Numbered from the stretch's first letter, positions 1-8,661 are shown. The stretch is 64,000 nucleotides of DNA from Tistlia sp040905785 (GCF_040905785.1 NZ_JBBDQW010000077.1:21197-85196), one strand, 5' to 3'. The notes: generated by a model from the sequence alone, not told the origin. Numbers and translations are program-made.

Positions 1-24
1 GCCCTTGATCTGGTCCCAGTTCAT
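1..24 (-). CDS. CsbD family stress protein, N-terminal end only
   Basis: Only the first eight codons are in the window. They read MNWDQIKG on the minus strand, which is the usual opening of CsbD-family proteins, small general-stress proteins of unknown biochemical role. A good ribosome binding site (GGAAGGAG) lies a few bases upstream of the ATG at 24. An inverted repeat lies just upstream of that site. The rest of the gene is outside the window, so the family call rests on a short but characteristic stretch. Confidence 0.6.
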
Positions 25-42
25 GGCGCTGCTCCTTCCGAG

Positions 43-66
43 GTTGCGTGAAGCGTCTCACGCAAC
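43..66. promoter_or_regulatory. 9-bp inverted repeat in the csbD leader
   Basis: GTTGCGTGA and TCACGCAAC form perfect 9-bp arms separated by 6 bases. The repeat sits just upstream of the csbD ribosome binding site, so it could be an operator or a 5' UTR hairpin. No family is assigned to it. Confidence 0.5.
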
Positions 67-114
67 AACGGGGGCCTCGCCGAACCGTTCCCGGCCCGCC
101 TCCGGCGCCCGCCG

Positions 115-768
115 CTAGTCCTGCTTCGGCAGGTAGTCGTCGCGCCACTTCAGGGTCAGGTTGAAGGAAATCGAGACGCGCTCGGCGCGGGCCAGGTTCG
201 GATGCACGAAGTGATGCAGGAAGGCCGGCCAGAGCAGGATCGTGCCGGCCGCCGGCAGGATCGTGTGCTCGGCCTCGATCTGCGGGTCGCCGGCGATCGC
301 GGTCATGTTTGCCTGCGGGCGCGGGTCGTAGAAGGAGATCGCGCCCGGCCGCCGGTCGCCGCGCCCCGGCAGGGGCTCGTTGGCCGAGGCTAGCGGCACC
401 GAGACGTAGTAGGTGCCCGACAGGTAGGCGTGCGGATGGTTGTGCAGGTCGTGGTAGTCGCCGAAGCGATTGACGTTGGCCCAGCCGTGCAGGCTCCAGT
501 CGACCCGGTAAGCCAGGCCGCAGCGCTTCAGGTAGTCGATCGCCGTCTTGTTGATGCAGTCGCGCAGCCAGTCGAGCGCCGGGTGCTGGCGGGCGAGCAG
601 GTTGTCGCCGCGGTAGTCGGTCGTCAGGTCGGCCCTCTGGGTCTCCTCCGCGGCGATCAGCTGGCCGAGCACCTGGTTGGCGGCCTCGGCACCGGGCAGC
701 CGGCGCTGCAGCAGCAGCGTCGGCCAGAGCGCGAGGAAGCCGTCGGCGTCGGGCGCGCGGGCGGTCAT
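115..768 (-). CDS. TIGR02466-type putative 2OG-Fe(II) oxygenase
   Basis: A 217-residue protein resembling the TIGR02466 family of putative 2-oxoglutarate/Fe(II) dioxygenases. Visible marks are HDLHNHPH (residues 106-113), which should hold the first iron ligands, a later HHFVHP (185-190), and a RVSISFN strand (197-203) with the arginine expected to bind 2-oxoglutarate. The substrate is unknown. The ATG at 768 overlaps the stop of the upstream GNAT gene by four bases (ATGA), so the two are translationally coupled. That coupling is the reason for choosing this start over much longer open frames. Confidence 0.75.
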   Translation of the reverse strand: MTARAPDADGFLALWPTLLLQRRLPGAEAANQVLGQLIAAEETQRADLTTDYRGDNLLARQHPALDWLRDCINKTAIDYLKRCGLAYRVDWSLHGWANVNRFGDYHDLHNHPHAYLSGTYYVSVPLASANEPLPGRGDRRPGAISFYDPRPQANMTAIAGDPQIEAEHTILPAAGTILLWPAFLHHFVHPNLARAERVSISFNLTLKWRDDYLPKQD

Positions 769-1331
769 CGACCGCTTCCGCCGCTCTGCGCTGCCAGCCA
801 GCCGGCGCGGTGCGCGACGAAGAAGGCCACGTCCTCGCCGTAGGCCCGGATGTTGCCGGCCCGCCTCAGGCCGACCTTGGCCAGGACCGCCTGGGAGCCG
901 CGGTTGGCGTGGTCGGTGACGCCGACGATCGGGTCCAGCCCGAGCGTCTCGAAGCCGAAGCGGAGCAGCGCTGCGGCGGCCTCCGTGGCGACGCCCCGGC
1001 CCCAGGCGGCGCGCCGGTAGCGATAGCCGATCTCGACCGGCTGGCCGGCCCTGTCCTCGAGCGGAAAGAGGGCGCACCAGCCCAGGAACTCGCCGCCGTC
1101 GCGGGCGGCGACGTAGAACTGCCGGCCGACGGCGGGCCAGCCGCTCTCGATCCTCTCGAGGAGGCGGCGCCGCTTCGCCTCCAGATCCGGCGGCGACCCC
1201 GGCAGGGGCTCGACGAAGCGCATCACCTCGGGGTCGCGGTCCATCTCCAGGTGCGCCTCGACGTCCTCCAGCCGCGGCGGGCGGAGCCGCAGGCGCTCGG
1301 TCAGGATCTCGGCGGGCGCGGCATCGACCAT
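765..1331 (-). CDS. GNAT family N-acetyltransferase (RimJ/RimL-like)
   Basis: A 188-residue acetyltransferase that transfers acetyl from acetyl-CoA to an unidentified amine. The N-terminus ILTERLRLRPP is the classic first strand of the RimJ/RimL subgroup. RRAAWGRGVATEAAAALL carries the acetyl-CoA pyrophosphate loop (R/Q-x-x-G-x-G/A), followed by a late NRGSQAVLAKVGLR helix. The start at 1331 (MVDAAP) places that strand at the usual distance; an in-frame start about 26 codons upstream is possible but adds only low-complexity residues. It is coupled to the downstream oxygenase gene. Confidence 0.8.
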   Translation of the reverse strand: MVDAAPAEILTERLRLRPPRLEDVEAHLEMDRDPEVMRFVEPLPGSPPDLEAKRRRLLERIESGWPAVGRQFYVAARDGGEFLGWCALFPLEDRAGQPVEIGYRYRRAAWGRGVATEAAAALLRFGFETLGLDPIVGVTDHANRGSQAVLAKVGLRRAGNIRAYGEDVAFFVAHRAGWLAAQSGGSGR

Positions 1332-1468
1332 GACAGGGTGATAGCCCCGCCGGAGGCCGCTTGGCCAGGGCCGAGCGGGCTCGACATCGCCCGGTGCCTG
1401 CTCTAGCACAGCCTTGCCGCCACCCGCCTCGCCGCGAGAGGCCCTGCCACCCCGCCGGGAGACCGCCG

Positions 1469-2278
1469 ATGACCGCCCTTCGCCTCGCTATCCTCGGCTG
1501 CTCGGGCCGCATGGGCCGGCTCCTGGTCGAGACCGCGCGCGCCGACCCCGACTGCCGGCTGGTCGCCGGCATCGAGGGGCCCGGCAGCCGCGCCCTGGGC
1601 TGGGATCTCGGCACGGCGGCGGGCGGCCAGCCGCTCGGCGTCGAGGTCACCGGCGATGCCCGCGGCGCCCTCGAGCTGGCCGACGTCGCCATCGACTTCA
1701 CGCTGCCCGCGGCGACGCTGGTCCACGCTGACCTCGCCGCCGAGACCGGGACCGCCCTGGTCATCGGCACCACCGGCCTGGCCGCCGCGCAGCTCGAACT
1801 GGTTGCGGCGGCGGCGGCGCGTGCGCCGGTCCTGCGCTCAGCCAACATGAGCCTGGGCGTCAACCTGCTGCTCGCGCTGGTTGAGCAGGCGGCGGCACGG
1901 CTGCCGGCCGAGGACTACGACATCGAGATCCTCGAGATGCACCACCGCCACAAGGTCGACGCCCCCTCCGGCACCGCCCTGGCGCTCGGCGAGGCGGCCG
2001 CGGCCGGCCGCGGCGTCGCGCTCGAGGACGCCTCGGTGCGGGTGCGCGACGGCCATACCGGCGCGCGCGAGGCCGGCGCGATCGGCTTCGCGACCCTGCG
2101 CGGCGGCGACGTCGCCGGCGATCACGAGGTGATCTTCGCCGCCGAGGGCGAGCGGCTGCTGCTGGGCCACCGCGCCTCCAACCGCGCGGTCTTCGCCCGG
2201 GGCGCGATCTGCGCCGCCAAGTGGCTCGCCGGCCAGCCGGCCGGGCTCTACTCGATGAAGGACGTGCTGGGACTCTGA
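1469..2278 (+). CDS. dapB: 4-hydroxy-tetrahydrodipicolinate reductase
   Basis: DapB (269 residues) reduces 4-hydroxy-tetrahydrodipicolinate with NAD(P)H in the diaminopimelate/lysine pathway. The N-terminal Rossmann fold begins with ILGCSGRMGR, and the substrate-binding and catalytic segment is EMHHRHKVDAPSGTAL with the expected His pair and Lys. Length is normal for the family. It is divergent from the GNAT/oxygenase pair, with about 137 bases between starts. Two other DAP-pathway genes, dapD and dapE, lie at the far end of this window, so the pathway is not clustered with dapB. Confidence 0.95.
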   Translation: MTALRLAILGCSGRMGRLLVETARADPDCRLVAGIEGPGSRALGWDLGTAAGGQPLGVEVTGDARGALELADVAIDFTLPAATLVHADLAAETGTALVIGTTGLAAAQLELVAAAAARAPVLRSANMSLGVNLLLALVEQAAARLPAEDYDIEILEMHHRHKVDAPSGTALALGEAAAAGRGVALEDASVRVRDGHTGAREAGAIGFATLRGGDVAGDHEVIFAAEGERLLLGHRASNRAVFARGAICAAKWLAGQPAGLYSMKDVLGL

Positions 2279-2291
2279 GGCACTGGCGCCG

Positions 2292-2852
2292 TCAGGTCTC
2301 GGGCGCCAGGCCTTGCGGCGCGGCGACCGCGGACGCGGCGGCCGGTGGCCCCGTGCCGTGCAGCCTGTCGAGCTCGTGCCGCAGGGCGCGGGCCAGGTCG
2401 AGGCGCTCCTGGGCGCTCAGGAAGCTGCCGATGGCCAGGCTGCGGCCATGGCTGCGCAGCCTGAGCGGGCTGTCCGGCTCGGGCGGGTCGGCGATCTCGA
2501 CCCGCAGCCAGTAGGGCTGGAATCGCCAGGTGCGCTCCGCGCCGTCGGGACCGACGCGGCGCACGGTCAGGCGCTCGGAAGTCAGCTCGAGGCGCTCGAA
2601 GGCGCCGGCGCGGCGGTAGTTGATCCGGAAGGCGCCGTAGACCAGCAGGACCTCCAGGCCCAGGAAGCCGAAGACCGGCCAGGCGCCCATAAGGAAGAAG
2701 GCGGTGCCGGCGACGAAGGCGACGCCGGCGATCGCGCTCATCAGCAGCAGGAAGCCGCGCGGGCTCAGGCTGCGGTGGGGCGTCAGCAGGGCCTCGAACA
2801 GGACCGGCGTGCCGGTTCCGCTCGGCCCGGGCTCGACCTGGGCGTCGCTCAT
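2292..2852 (-). CDS. DUF2244 domain-containing membrane protein
   Basis: A 186-residue protein matching the DUF2244 pattern: a cytosolic N-terminus with FEALLTPHRSLSPRGF, two adjacent transmembrane helices (roughly residues 30-75), then the ERLELTSERLTVRR and FQPYWLRVEI strands. These proteins are common in alphaproteobacteria and often lie beside nth or cytochrome oxidase genes; their function is unknown. Here it is divergent from nth. The start at 2852 (MSDAQ) was chosen because upstream residues are arginine-rich noise. The C-terminal 20 residues are alanine/proline-rich. Confidence 0.75.
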   Translation of the reverse strand: MSDAQVEPGPSGTGTPVLFEALLTPHRSLSPRGFLLLMSAIAGVAFVAGTAFFLMGAWPVFGFLGLEVLLVYGAFRINYRRAGAFERLELTSERLTVRRVGPDGAERTWRFQPYWLRVEIADPPEPDSPLRLRSHGRSLAIGSFLSAQERLDLARALRHELDRLHGTGPPAAASAVAAPQGLAPET

Positions 2853-2971
2853 GGTCCGATGATATGGCCTCGCGGCGGCGCTTGGTAAGACCCTGCGGCG
2901 CCGGTGCGCTCGAGGCTTGCCCGGCTCGGCGGCCCGGGTAGGGTGGCGCGGCAACCAGGGGAACCCGTGCC

Positions 2972-3616
2972 ATGCCGATGACCCGAGCCGAGGCCGCCCG
3001 CTTCTTCGACCGCCTGGCCGAGCGCCTGCCGGAGCCGAAGGGCGAGCTCGACTACGTCAATCCCTACACCCTGCTGGTCGCCGTCGTGCTCTCGGCCCAG
3101 GCGACCGACGTCGGCGTCAACCGGGCGACCGGCCCGCTGTTCGAGGTCGCCGACACGCCGCAGAAGATGGTCGCCCTCGGCGAGGCCCGGCTGAAGGCCT
3201 TCATCAAGACCATCGGGCTGTTCAACACCAAGGCCAAGAACGTGATCGCGCTCTCGGAGCTGCTGATCCGCGAGCACGGCGGCGCGGTGCCGGCCGAGCG
3301 CGAGGCGCTGGTCCGGCTGCCCGGCGTCGGCCGCAAGACCGCCAACGTCGTGCTCAACATCGCCTTCGGCCAGCCGACCATCGCCGTCGACACGCACATC
3401 TTCCGGATCGGCAACCGCACCGGCCTGGCGCCCGGCAAGACGCCGCAGGAGGTCGAGCGCCGGCTCGAGAAGGTCGTGCCGAAGCACCGGCTGCAGCACG
3501 CCCACCACTGGCTGATCCTGCACGGCCGCTACGTCTGCAAGGCGCGCCGGCCGGACTGCCCCGCCTGCGTCGTCGCCGACCTCTGCCGCTACAAGGCCAA
3601 GACCCTGGCGCCCTGA
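2972..3616 (+). CDS. nth: endonuclease III (base-excision repair glycosylase/AP lyase)
   Basis: Nth (214 residues) removes oxidised pyrimidines and cleaves the abasic site. The helix-hairpin-helix LPGVGRKTANVV carries the catalytic Lys at 122, and the catalytic Asp is at 140 in VDTHIFR. The C-terminal iron-sulfur loop has cysteines 189, 196, 199 and 205 in the canonical C-x6-C-x2-C-x5-C spacing. The start could also be the third codon (second Met). It stands alone on this strand, followed by a repeat-rich 318-bp gap. Confidence 0.96.
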   Translation: MPMTRAEAARFFDRLAERLPEPKGELDYVNPYTLLVAVVLSAQATDVGVNRATGPLFEVADTPQKMVALGEARLKAFIKTIGLFNTKAKNVIALSELLIREHGGAVPAEREALVRLPGVGRKTANVVLNIAFGQPTIAVDTHIFRIGNRTGLAPGKTPQEVERRLEKVVPKHRLQHAHHWLILHGRYVCKARRPDCPACVVADLCRYKAKTLAP

Positions 3617-3934
3617 GCCGTCGCAGGGCGGCTCCCGCCGCCTTCCCGCGCCCACGCCCCTCGAGGCTCGGGACGAAGCGAGGCAGGGGCGAACGGCGGA
3701 GTCACAGGCGGAGCGCCGTCTCGCTCGTTCCGCCCGCACATTACCCGCTTCATCCCGAGCGCTCCCGCCGGGGCGCAGTCGAGGGACGCACGGGCGGTGC
3801 CAGGGGCCCGCTTCCGGCCGCGGCCCGTGCGCCCCTCGACGAGCTCGGGGTGAAGTGAGGCAGGGGCGAACGGCGGGGCCGGGCGGCCGCCGTCTCGTTG
3901 TTTCCGCCGGCACGAACCGCAGCGCTGCCTGCCC
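3617..3934. repeat. Repeat-rich gap between convergent genes nth and AEC permease
   Basis: No gene is visible here. Two related direct copies of about 78 bp lie at 3657-3734 and 3832-3909. Each begins with a CCCCTCGA...CTCGGG...GAAG core, followed by GAGGCAGGGGCGAACGGCGG and then GCCGTCTCG...TTCCGCC. A third core in inverted orientation lies at 3748-3785. The core resembles the extragenic CCCTTCGACAAGCTCAGxxTGAAG element, and a further copy lies at 11788-11812 in this window. The gap separates convergent genes, so the elements may also help end transcription. Confidence 0.6.
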
Positions 3935-4870
3935 TCACCCCATGCCCAGCCAGATGAAGAGGGCCGAGAGGGTGACCACAGAGGCGACCGTCGAGATCAG
4001 GATCACGGCGACCGAGCGCTGGATGTAGATCCCGTACTCCTGGGCCAGGACGAACATCAGGGCACCGGTCGGCAGCGCCGCCATGATCACCGCCGAGAGC
4101 GCCCAGATCCGCGGCATCTCCAGCAGGTCGAAGGCCAGCCAGAAGGCGATCGCCGGCATCACCAGCAGCTTCAGGAAGGTCACCCAGCCGACCTCGCCGA
4201 GCCCGGCCGTGAAGGACTTGCCGACCATGAACAGGCCCATGGCGAAGAGCGCGCAGGGCCCCGCCGCCGCGCCGAGCAGGGCGGTGAAGGCGATCACCGG
4301 TTCGGCGAGGCCGAGGCCGGTCGTCGACCAGAGCAGGCCGGCGATGGCAGACACGATGAGCGGCGACTTGACCAGCCCGAGCAGGGTGTCGCGCAGGATG
4401 TGCTGCCAGCTTGCGCCCGGCCGGTCCGATTCCAGCAGCACGATGCCGAGGCCGATGACCACGGCGCCGTTGACCACCGTGGCGATGACGCCGGGCAGCG
4501 TGCCCTCGGCCCCGAAGGCGATCTGCAACAGCGGGATGCCCATGTAGCCGGTGTTCGAGAAGATCGCCGAGAGCGCGTGCATCGACAGGCCGCCGAAGCG
4601 GTTCGGGAAGGCGAAGGCGGCGACGGCCAGGGCCAGCGCAAAGGTCGCCAGGGCGCTGCCGCCGTAGGCGATCAGATAGGGGAAGTTGAAGATCTCCGAG
4701 GTCGGCACCTGGGCCATCGAGCCGAAGAACAGGGCCGGCAGGGCGCACCAGAAGACGAAGCCGTTGAGCGCCTGGCTGCTCGCGGGCCCGAGCAGCTTGA
4801 GGCGCCCGGCGGCATAGCCGGCGGCCATGATCGCGAAGACCGGCAGGACGACGTTGACCACGGATTCCAT
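3935..4870 (-). CDS. AEC family (auxin-efflux-carrier type) permease
   Basis: A 311-residue inner-membrane transporter of the AEC family (Mem_trans domain), with about ten hydrophobic segments. Recognisable family features are the N-terminal VVNVVLPVFAIMAAGYAAGR, the FVFWCALPALFF segment with its helix-breaking proline, and the central polar loop around KSPLIVSAIAGLL. Bacterial members move small carboxylates such as malate or malonate, but the substrate cannot be read here. The start at 4870 (MESVV) puts the first helix at the N-terminus. It is a single gene facing nth. Confidence 0.85.
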   Translation of the reverse strand: MESVVNVVLPVFAIMAAGYAAGRLKLLGPASSQALNGFVFWCALPALFFGSMAQVPTSEIFNFPYLIAYGGSALATFALALAVAAFAFPNRFGGLSMHALSAIFSNTGYMGIPLLQIAFGAEGTLPGVIATVVNGAVVIGLGIVLLESDRPGASWQHILRDTLLGLVKSPLIVSAIAGLLWSTTGLGLAEPVIAFTALLGAAAGPCALFAMGLFMVGKSFTAGLGEVGWVTFLKLLVMPAIAFWLAFDLLEMPRIWALSAVIMAALPTGALMFVLAQEYGIYIQRSVAVILISTVASVVTLSALFIWLGMG

Positions 4871-5025
4871 CGGGCCGGCACTGTGACGAGCGCCCGGGCC
4901 GCTGTCGAGCCTCGGCACGGCAGGGCTCGGCTGCGCCGCCCGCGGCACCTCGATACCGCGCCGGGTTGACCCGAGCCCTCGCTGGCCCCTAGTTAACGGC
5001 GCACACGAACGGGAGCCCCACGCCG

Positions 5026-5439
5026 GTGAGCCAGCAACTCGACGTCCATTCCGCCCTGATCTACACGATGGTCCTGGCCTCGGCCGCGGATTCGGAGATG
5101 ACCGGCCCCGAGGTCGGCGTGATGAGCGAGATCATCAAGCTGCTGCCGGTCTTCGAGGCCTACGACCTGGCCACGCTCAGCACCACGGCGGCCGGCTGCG
5201 CCGAGCTGCTGGCCGACGAGAACGGCATCGACGAGGCGCTCGAGATGATCGACCGGGCGCTGCCGGAGAAGCTGCGGGAGACCGCCTACGCCCTGGCGGT
5301 CGACGTGGTCGCCGCCGACGGCAAGGCCAGCCAGGAGGAGCTTCGCCTGCTCGAGATGCTGCGCCACAAAATTGGCGTCGGCCGGCTCGAGGCCGCGGCG
5401 ATCGAGCGCGGCGCGGGGGCGCGCTTCCGCAAGCTGTGA
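5026..5439 (+). CDS. TerB-like tellurite-resistance domain protein
   Basis: A 137-residue all-helical protein with a TerB-like pattern: acidic helix pairs in SAADSEMTGPEVGVM and VVAADGKASQEELRLLEML, the latter being the typical metal-binding DGxxxxEE type signature. TerB-like domains are cytosolic or membrane-associated and linked to stress or metal sensing; the exact role is unknown. The start is a GTG at 5026, closely following GGGAG. It stands alone, 139 bp before usg on the same strand. Confidence 0.7.
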   Translation: MSQQLDVHSALIYTMVLASAADSEMTGPEVGVMSEIIKLLPVFEAYDLATLSTTAAGCAELLADENGIDEALEMIDRALPEKLRETAYALAVDVVAADGKASQEELRLLEMLRHKIGVGRLEAAAIERGAGARFRKL

Positions 5440-5578
5440 GCCGGCCTCTGGCAGCAGTCCGCGGCGCCTGCTGCTAACCTTCTGGAATCATTAATTATTC
5501 CCCTTGTAGGCTGGAACCTCTTCTCGCCATGCTGTCGTTGTTGACGCATGAACCGTGGGATAGGAGGCCGATTCGCTC

Positions 5579-5842
5579 ATGGCTTCGCTCAGTCTTCAGA
5601 TGCGCGATTGGCGGCTAACCACCGCCGAAATCCTCTATCACCTGCCCGACCACCCGCACCTGCTGCAGTCCTTCACCTGGCAGGAATACGACCTGCCGCC
5701 CCAGTTCCCGCAGCTCCGCCAGTTCCTCGACTTCTGGAACAGCAACCTCGACGGCAAGCTGCATTCCGTGAAGATCGCCCACCTGCCGCTGGTCAGTCCG
5801 GGGACGACCCAGCACGCGGACTGCCTCTTGACCCTGCAATAG
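5579..5842 (+). CDS. usg: Usg family protein
   Basis: An 87-residue protein that reads as Usg throughout: LTTAEILYHLPDHPHLLQ, FTWQEYDLPPQFPQL and FLDFWNSNLDGKLHSV. Usg is a small conserved alphaproteobacterial protein of unknown function, first noted upstream of tryptophan genes. Here no trp gene is adjacent: its neighbours are the TerB-like gene and an MFS permease 46 bp downstream. A clear ribosome binding site (AGGAGG) precedes the ATG at 5579. Confidence 0.85.
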   Translation: MASLSLQMRDWRLTTAEILYHLPDHPHLLQSFTWQEYDLPPQFPQLRQFLDFWNSNLDGKLHSVKIAHLPLVSPGTTQHADCLLTLQ

Positions 5843-5888
5843 CCCGAGCAGGCTGGCGGCGGCGCAGCCGGGCCGGTACACCCGCCGC

Positions 5889-7097
5889 ATGTCGCGCCAC
5901 CGCCCCGGCCTGCTCGTCGCCCTGCTCTGCCTCGCCCAGGTCCTGGGAATGGCGGGCAACGCCACCTTCCCGGCGCTGATCCCGACCTTCCGCCTGGAGT
6001 GGGGCCTGGACAACGCCGAGGCCGGCTGGCTGGGCGGCCTCTACTACGCCGGCTACGTCGCCGCGGTGCCGCTGCTGGTCGCGCTCACCGACGCCCGCGA
6101 CGCGCGCGGCATCTACCTCGCCTCGAGCCTGGCCGGCAGCCTTTCGCTGCTCGGCTTCGCCCTGCTGGCCGAGGGATTCTGGAGCGCCCTGCCGTTCCGC
6201 CTCCTCGGCGGCATCGGCCTCGCCGGCACCTACATGGTCGGCCTGCGCCTGCTCAGCGACCGCCTGCCGCAGCAGTGGCAGGGCCGCGGGGTCGGCTGGT
6301 ACACCGCCCACTTCTCCCTCGGCGTCAGCCTGTCGGTGCTGCTCGCCGGCGAGGTCGCTGGGCGGCTCGGCTGGGCGGCGGCCTTCTGGATCGCCGGCCT
6401 GCTGACTGCCGGCGCCGGCCTCCTCGTGCTGCTGGCGACCCGGCCCCTGCCAAGGCCCGCTTCGGCCGACCCGGCGGCGCGCCGCAACCCCCTCGACCTG
6501 CGGCCGGCGCTGCGCAACCGTGCGGCCCTTGCCTACAACCTGTCCTACGCCTGCCACATCTGGGAGCTGTTCGGCTTCCGCGCCTGGGTCGTCGCCTTCC
6601 TGGTCTTTGCCCTGGCCGCCCAGGGCCGCGAAACCCTGTTCGGCGGCAGCGCGACGCAGCTGGCGACGGTGCTGCTGCTGCTCGGCCTGCCGGCCTCCGT
6701 CGCCGGCAGCTATCTCGCCGAGCGCTACGGCCGCCGCCGGCTCGTCAGCCTGGTGCTCTGCGCCTCGGCGACCCTGGCCGCCGTGCTCGGCTTCGCCGCC
6801 GCCGCCCCGCTGTGGCTGCTGGCGGTCCTGCTGGTCGCCTACGGCCTGCTGGTCATGGGCGATTCGGGCGCGCTCACGGGCGGCGCCGTGCTCAACGCCG
6901 AGCCCGAGCGCAAGGGCGCGACCATGGCCGTCCATGCGCTGCTCGGCTTCGGCGCCGGCGCGGTCAGTCCGGTGGTCTTCGGCCTGGTGCTGGACGCCGC
7001 CGGCCCTGATGCGCCGACCGGCTGGGGCCTGGCCTTCGCCACGCTCGCCGCCGGGGCGATCCTGGGTCCGCTGCTGCTGCGGGCGCTGCTGCGCTGA
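5889..7097 (+). CDS. MFS transporter
   Basis: A 402-residue major facilitator with twelve predicted hydrophobic segments in two halves. The first loop is WLGGLYYAGYVAAVPLLVALTDARDAR, containing the Asp/Arg of the MFS loop-2/3 signature. A second-half equivalent is SYLAERYGRRRLVSL. The N-terminal helix LLCLAQVLGMAGNATFPALI resembles the cyanate/nitrate-like (NarK/CynX) branch. The substrate is not predictable. It follows usg by 46 bp and may be cotranscribed with it. Confidence 0.85.
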   Translation: MSRHRPGLLVALLCLAQVLGMAGNATFPALIPTFRLEWGLDNAEAGWLGGLYYAGYVAAVPLLVALTDARDARGIYLASSLAGSLSLLGFALLAEGFWSALPFRLLGGIGLAGTYMVGLRLLSDRLPQQWQGRGVGWYTAHFSLGVSLSVLLAGEVAGRLGWAAAFWIAGLLTAGAGLLVLLATRPLPRPASADPAARRNPLDLRPALRNRAALAYNLSYACHIWELFGFRAWVVAFLVFALAAQGRETLFGGSATQLATVLLLLGLPASVAGSYLAERYGRRRLVSLVLCASATLAAVLGFAAAAPLWLLAVLLVAYGLLVMGDSGALTGGAVLNAEPERKGATMAVHALLGFGAGAVSPVVFGLVLDAAGPDAPTGWGLAFATLAAGAILGPLLLRALLR

Positions 7098-7109
7098 GCC
7101 GGCGCGGCC

Positions 7110-7592
7110 TCAGAGCGCGCCGACCAGGATGTCGACGACGCGCTGGCTCGCCTCGGAGATGAGCACGACGTCGCGTCCGACCGAGTAGTAGCGATGGCCC
7201 TCGTAGTGCGGCAGCTGGCCGAGCAGCGAGGCCGGCAGCTGCTTCTTCGCGATACCGGGCGGCAAAGGCTTGCCGCGCGCCAGGTTCCTGGCGATGCCCG
7301 GCGGCAGCGCCTCCGGGCGCGGATGGCCCGCCGTCCGCTCGTAGCGCTCGATCAGGGCCGCGGCGGCGCCGGTGATGGCGATGCCACCGGCTGCCGGCCG
7401 GTCCGAGCGCTTCGCCGGCTTGTCGACGTGGTCGGCCTTGTCGGCACGGTCGGGCTTGCCAGCCTGACCGGACTTGCCGGCGTGATCCGGCTTGCCCGCG
7501 GCGACGGCCGGCGAGTCGAGGGTGCCGGCCCAGGGCGCGGCGACGAGGGAGAGGGCTGCGAGAGCGACGATGAGGGCGGTCTTGCGGAACAT
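7110..7592 (-). CDS. Small exported CigR/RcnB-like protein
   Basis: A 160-residue protein with a signal peptide (residues 1-32, ending near AVAA), a low-complexity Lys/Asp/His-rich linker (33-68) and a conserved C-terminal domain. The domain reads LPPGIARNLARGKPLPPGIAKK, split by family-typical PPGI repeats, then YYSVGRDVVLISEASQRVVDIL. This matches the periplasmic/envelope RcnB-CigR type. The linker could bind metal, but that is inference. It lies downstream of xerC on the same strand after a 100-bp gap. Confidence 0.65.
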   Translation of the reverse strand: MFRKTALIVALAALSLVAAPWAGTLDSPAVAAGKPDHAGKSGQAGKPDRADKADHVDKPAKRSDRPAAGGIAITGAAAALIERYERTAGHPRPEALPPGIARNLARGKPLPPGIAKKQLPASLLGQLPHYEGHRYYSVGRDVVLISEASQRVVDILVGAL

Positions 7593-7692
7593 GGGACGGA
7601 CTCCTGGTGCTCGCCGACGGCGAAGTCACCGGGTAAACAAACCTATCGCGCGAAATGTTCCTCTTTTCTCCCGTAACGCGCGAGGATTGGTC

Positions 7693-8661
7693 TCAGTCTC
7701 GGGCACGCGGGTGAGCGGCGGCGTAGACGTCGAGCAGCCGTCGGCTGTCGACAGCGGTGTAGCGCTGGGTCGTCGAGAGCGAGGCGTGGCCGAGCAGCTC
7801 CTGGATCGCCCTCAGGTCGCCGCCGGCGCCGAGCAGGTGGGTCGCGAAGGAATGGCGCAGGGCGTGCGGGGTCGCGCTCGCCGGCAGGCCGAGCCGGCCA
7901 CGCAGCAGCTGCACGCGCCGCTGCACCTCGCGCGGCGAAAGCGGCCCGCCGCGCCGCGCCCGGAACAGCGCGCCCTCCTCGGGCAGCGGCCAGGGGCAGG
8001 CGGCGCGGTAGGCGGCGACCGCCTCGCCGATCGCCGGCAGCAGCGGCACCTGGCGCTGCTTGCGGCCCTTGCCGAGCACGGTCAGGCCGTCCTGGCCGGG
8101 CTTCGGCGCCTCGCGCACGGTCAGCTCCAGGGCTTCCGAGATGCGCAGGCCGGCGCCGTAGAGCAGCAGCAGCACGGCGGTATCGCGCAGCGCGATCCAG
8201 GGCTCGTCGGAGAGCTCGCCGACGCTCTCGACGGCGTCGCGCGCGTCGGCGGCGGTCAGCGCCTTCGGCACCGGCCGGTCGAGCTTCGGCGTACGCACGG
8301 TGGGGAGCACCGCGTTCTCCATGACCCCCTGGCGCGCCGTCCAGCGGAAGAAGCCGCGCACCGTCGAGAGCGCGCGCGCGGTCGAGCTCTTGGCCAAGCC
8401 CCGGCGGGCGCGGGCGGCCAGCCAGGCGCGGAAGTCCGCCGCCCGCAACGCCGCCAGGTCGGCGAGGCCCGGCGCCTGTCCGAGATGGCCGGCGAGAAAG
8501 GCCAGGAAGCCGTCCAGATCGGCGGTGTAGGCGACCAGCGTGTGGGCCGAGGCCCGCTTCTCGTTGCGCAGCCAGGCCTGCCAGGTCTCGACGGCGGCCA
8601 GCAGGTCGGGCGCCGCGGCCCGGCCGAGCGCGGCTCCGGCTACTCCGGCAGCTCGAGCCAT
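7693..8661 (-). CDS. xerC: Tyrosine recombinase XerC
   Basis: XerC (322 residues) resolves chromosome dimers at dif together with XerD. The N-terminal SAM-like domain (20-110) is followed by the catalytic domain with all expected residues: R173 (GAGLRISEA), K198 (LGKGRK), H266 and R269 (PHALRHSFATHLL), H292 (LLGHASL) and the nucleophile Y301 (TTQRYTAVD). The gene start overlaps the end of the upstream DUF484 gene by 22 bases, the same DUF484-xerC order found in many proteobacteria. It is a housekeeping recombinase, not a sign of a mobile element. Confidence 0.93.
   Translation of the reverse strand: MARAAGVAGAALGRAAAPDLLAAVETWQAWLRNEKRASAHTLVAYTADLDGFLAFLAGHLGQAPGLADLAALRAADFRAWLAARARRGLAKSSTARALSTVRGFFRWTARQGVMENAVLPTVRTPKLDRPVPKALTAADARDAVESVGELSDEPWIALRDTAVLLLLYGAGLRISEALELTVREAPKPGQDGLTVLGKGRKQRQVPLLPAIGEAVAAYRAACPWPLPEEGALFRARRGGPLSPREVQRRVQLLRGRLGLPASATPHALRHSFATHLLGAGGDLRAIQELLGHASLSTTQRYTAVDSRRLLDVYAAAHPRARD

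Noticed and set aside
7693..8661. XerC as evidence of an integrative element
   Set aside because: It is coupled to DUF484, has full XerC motifs and sits in core context, so it is the housekeeping recombinase.
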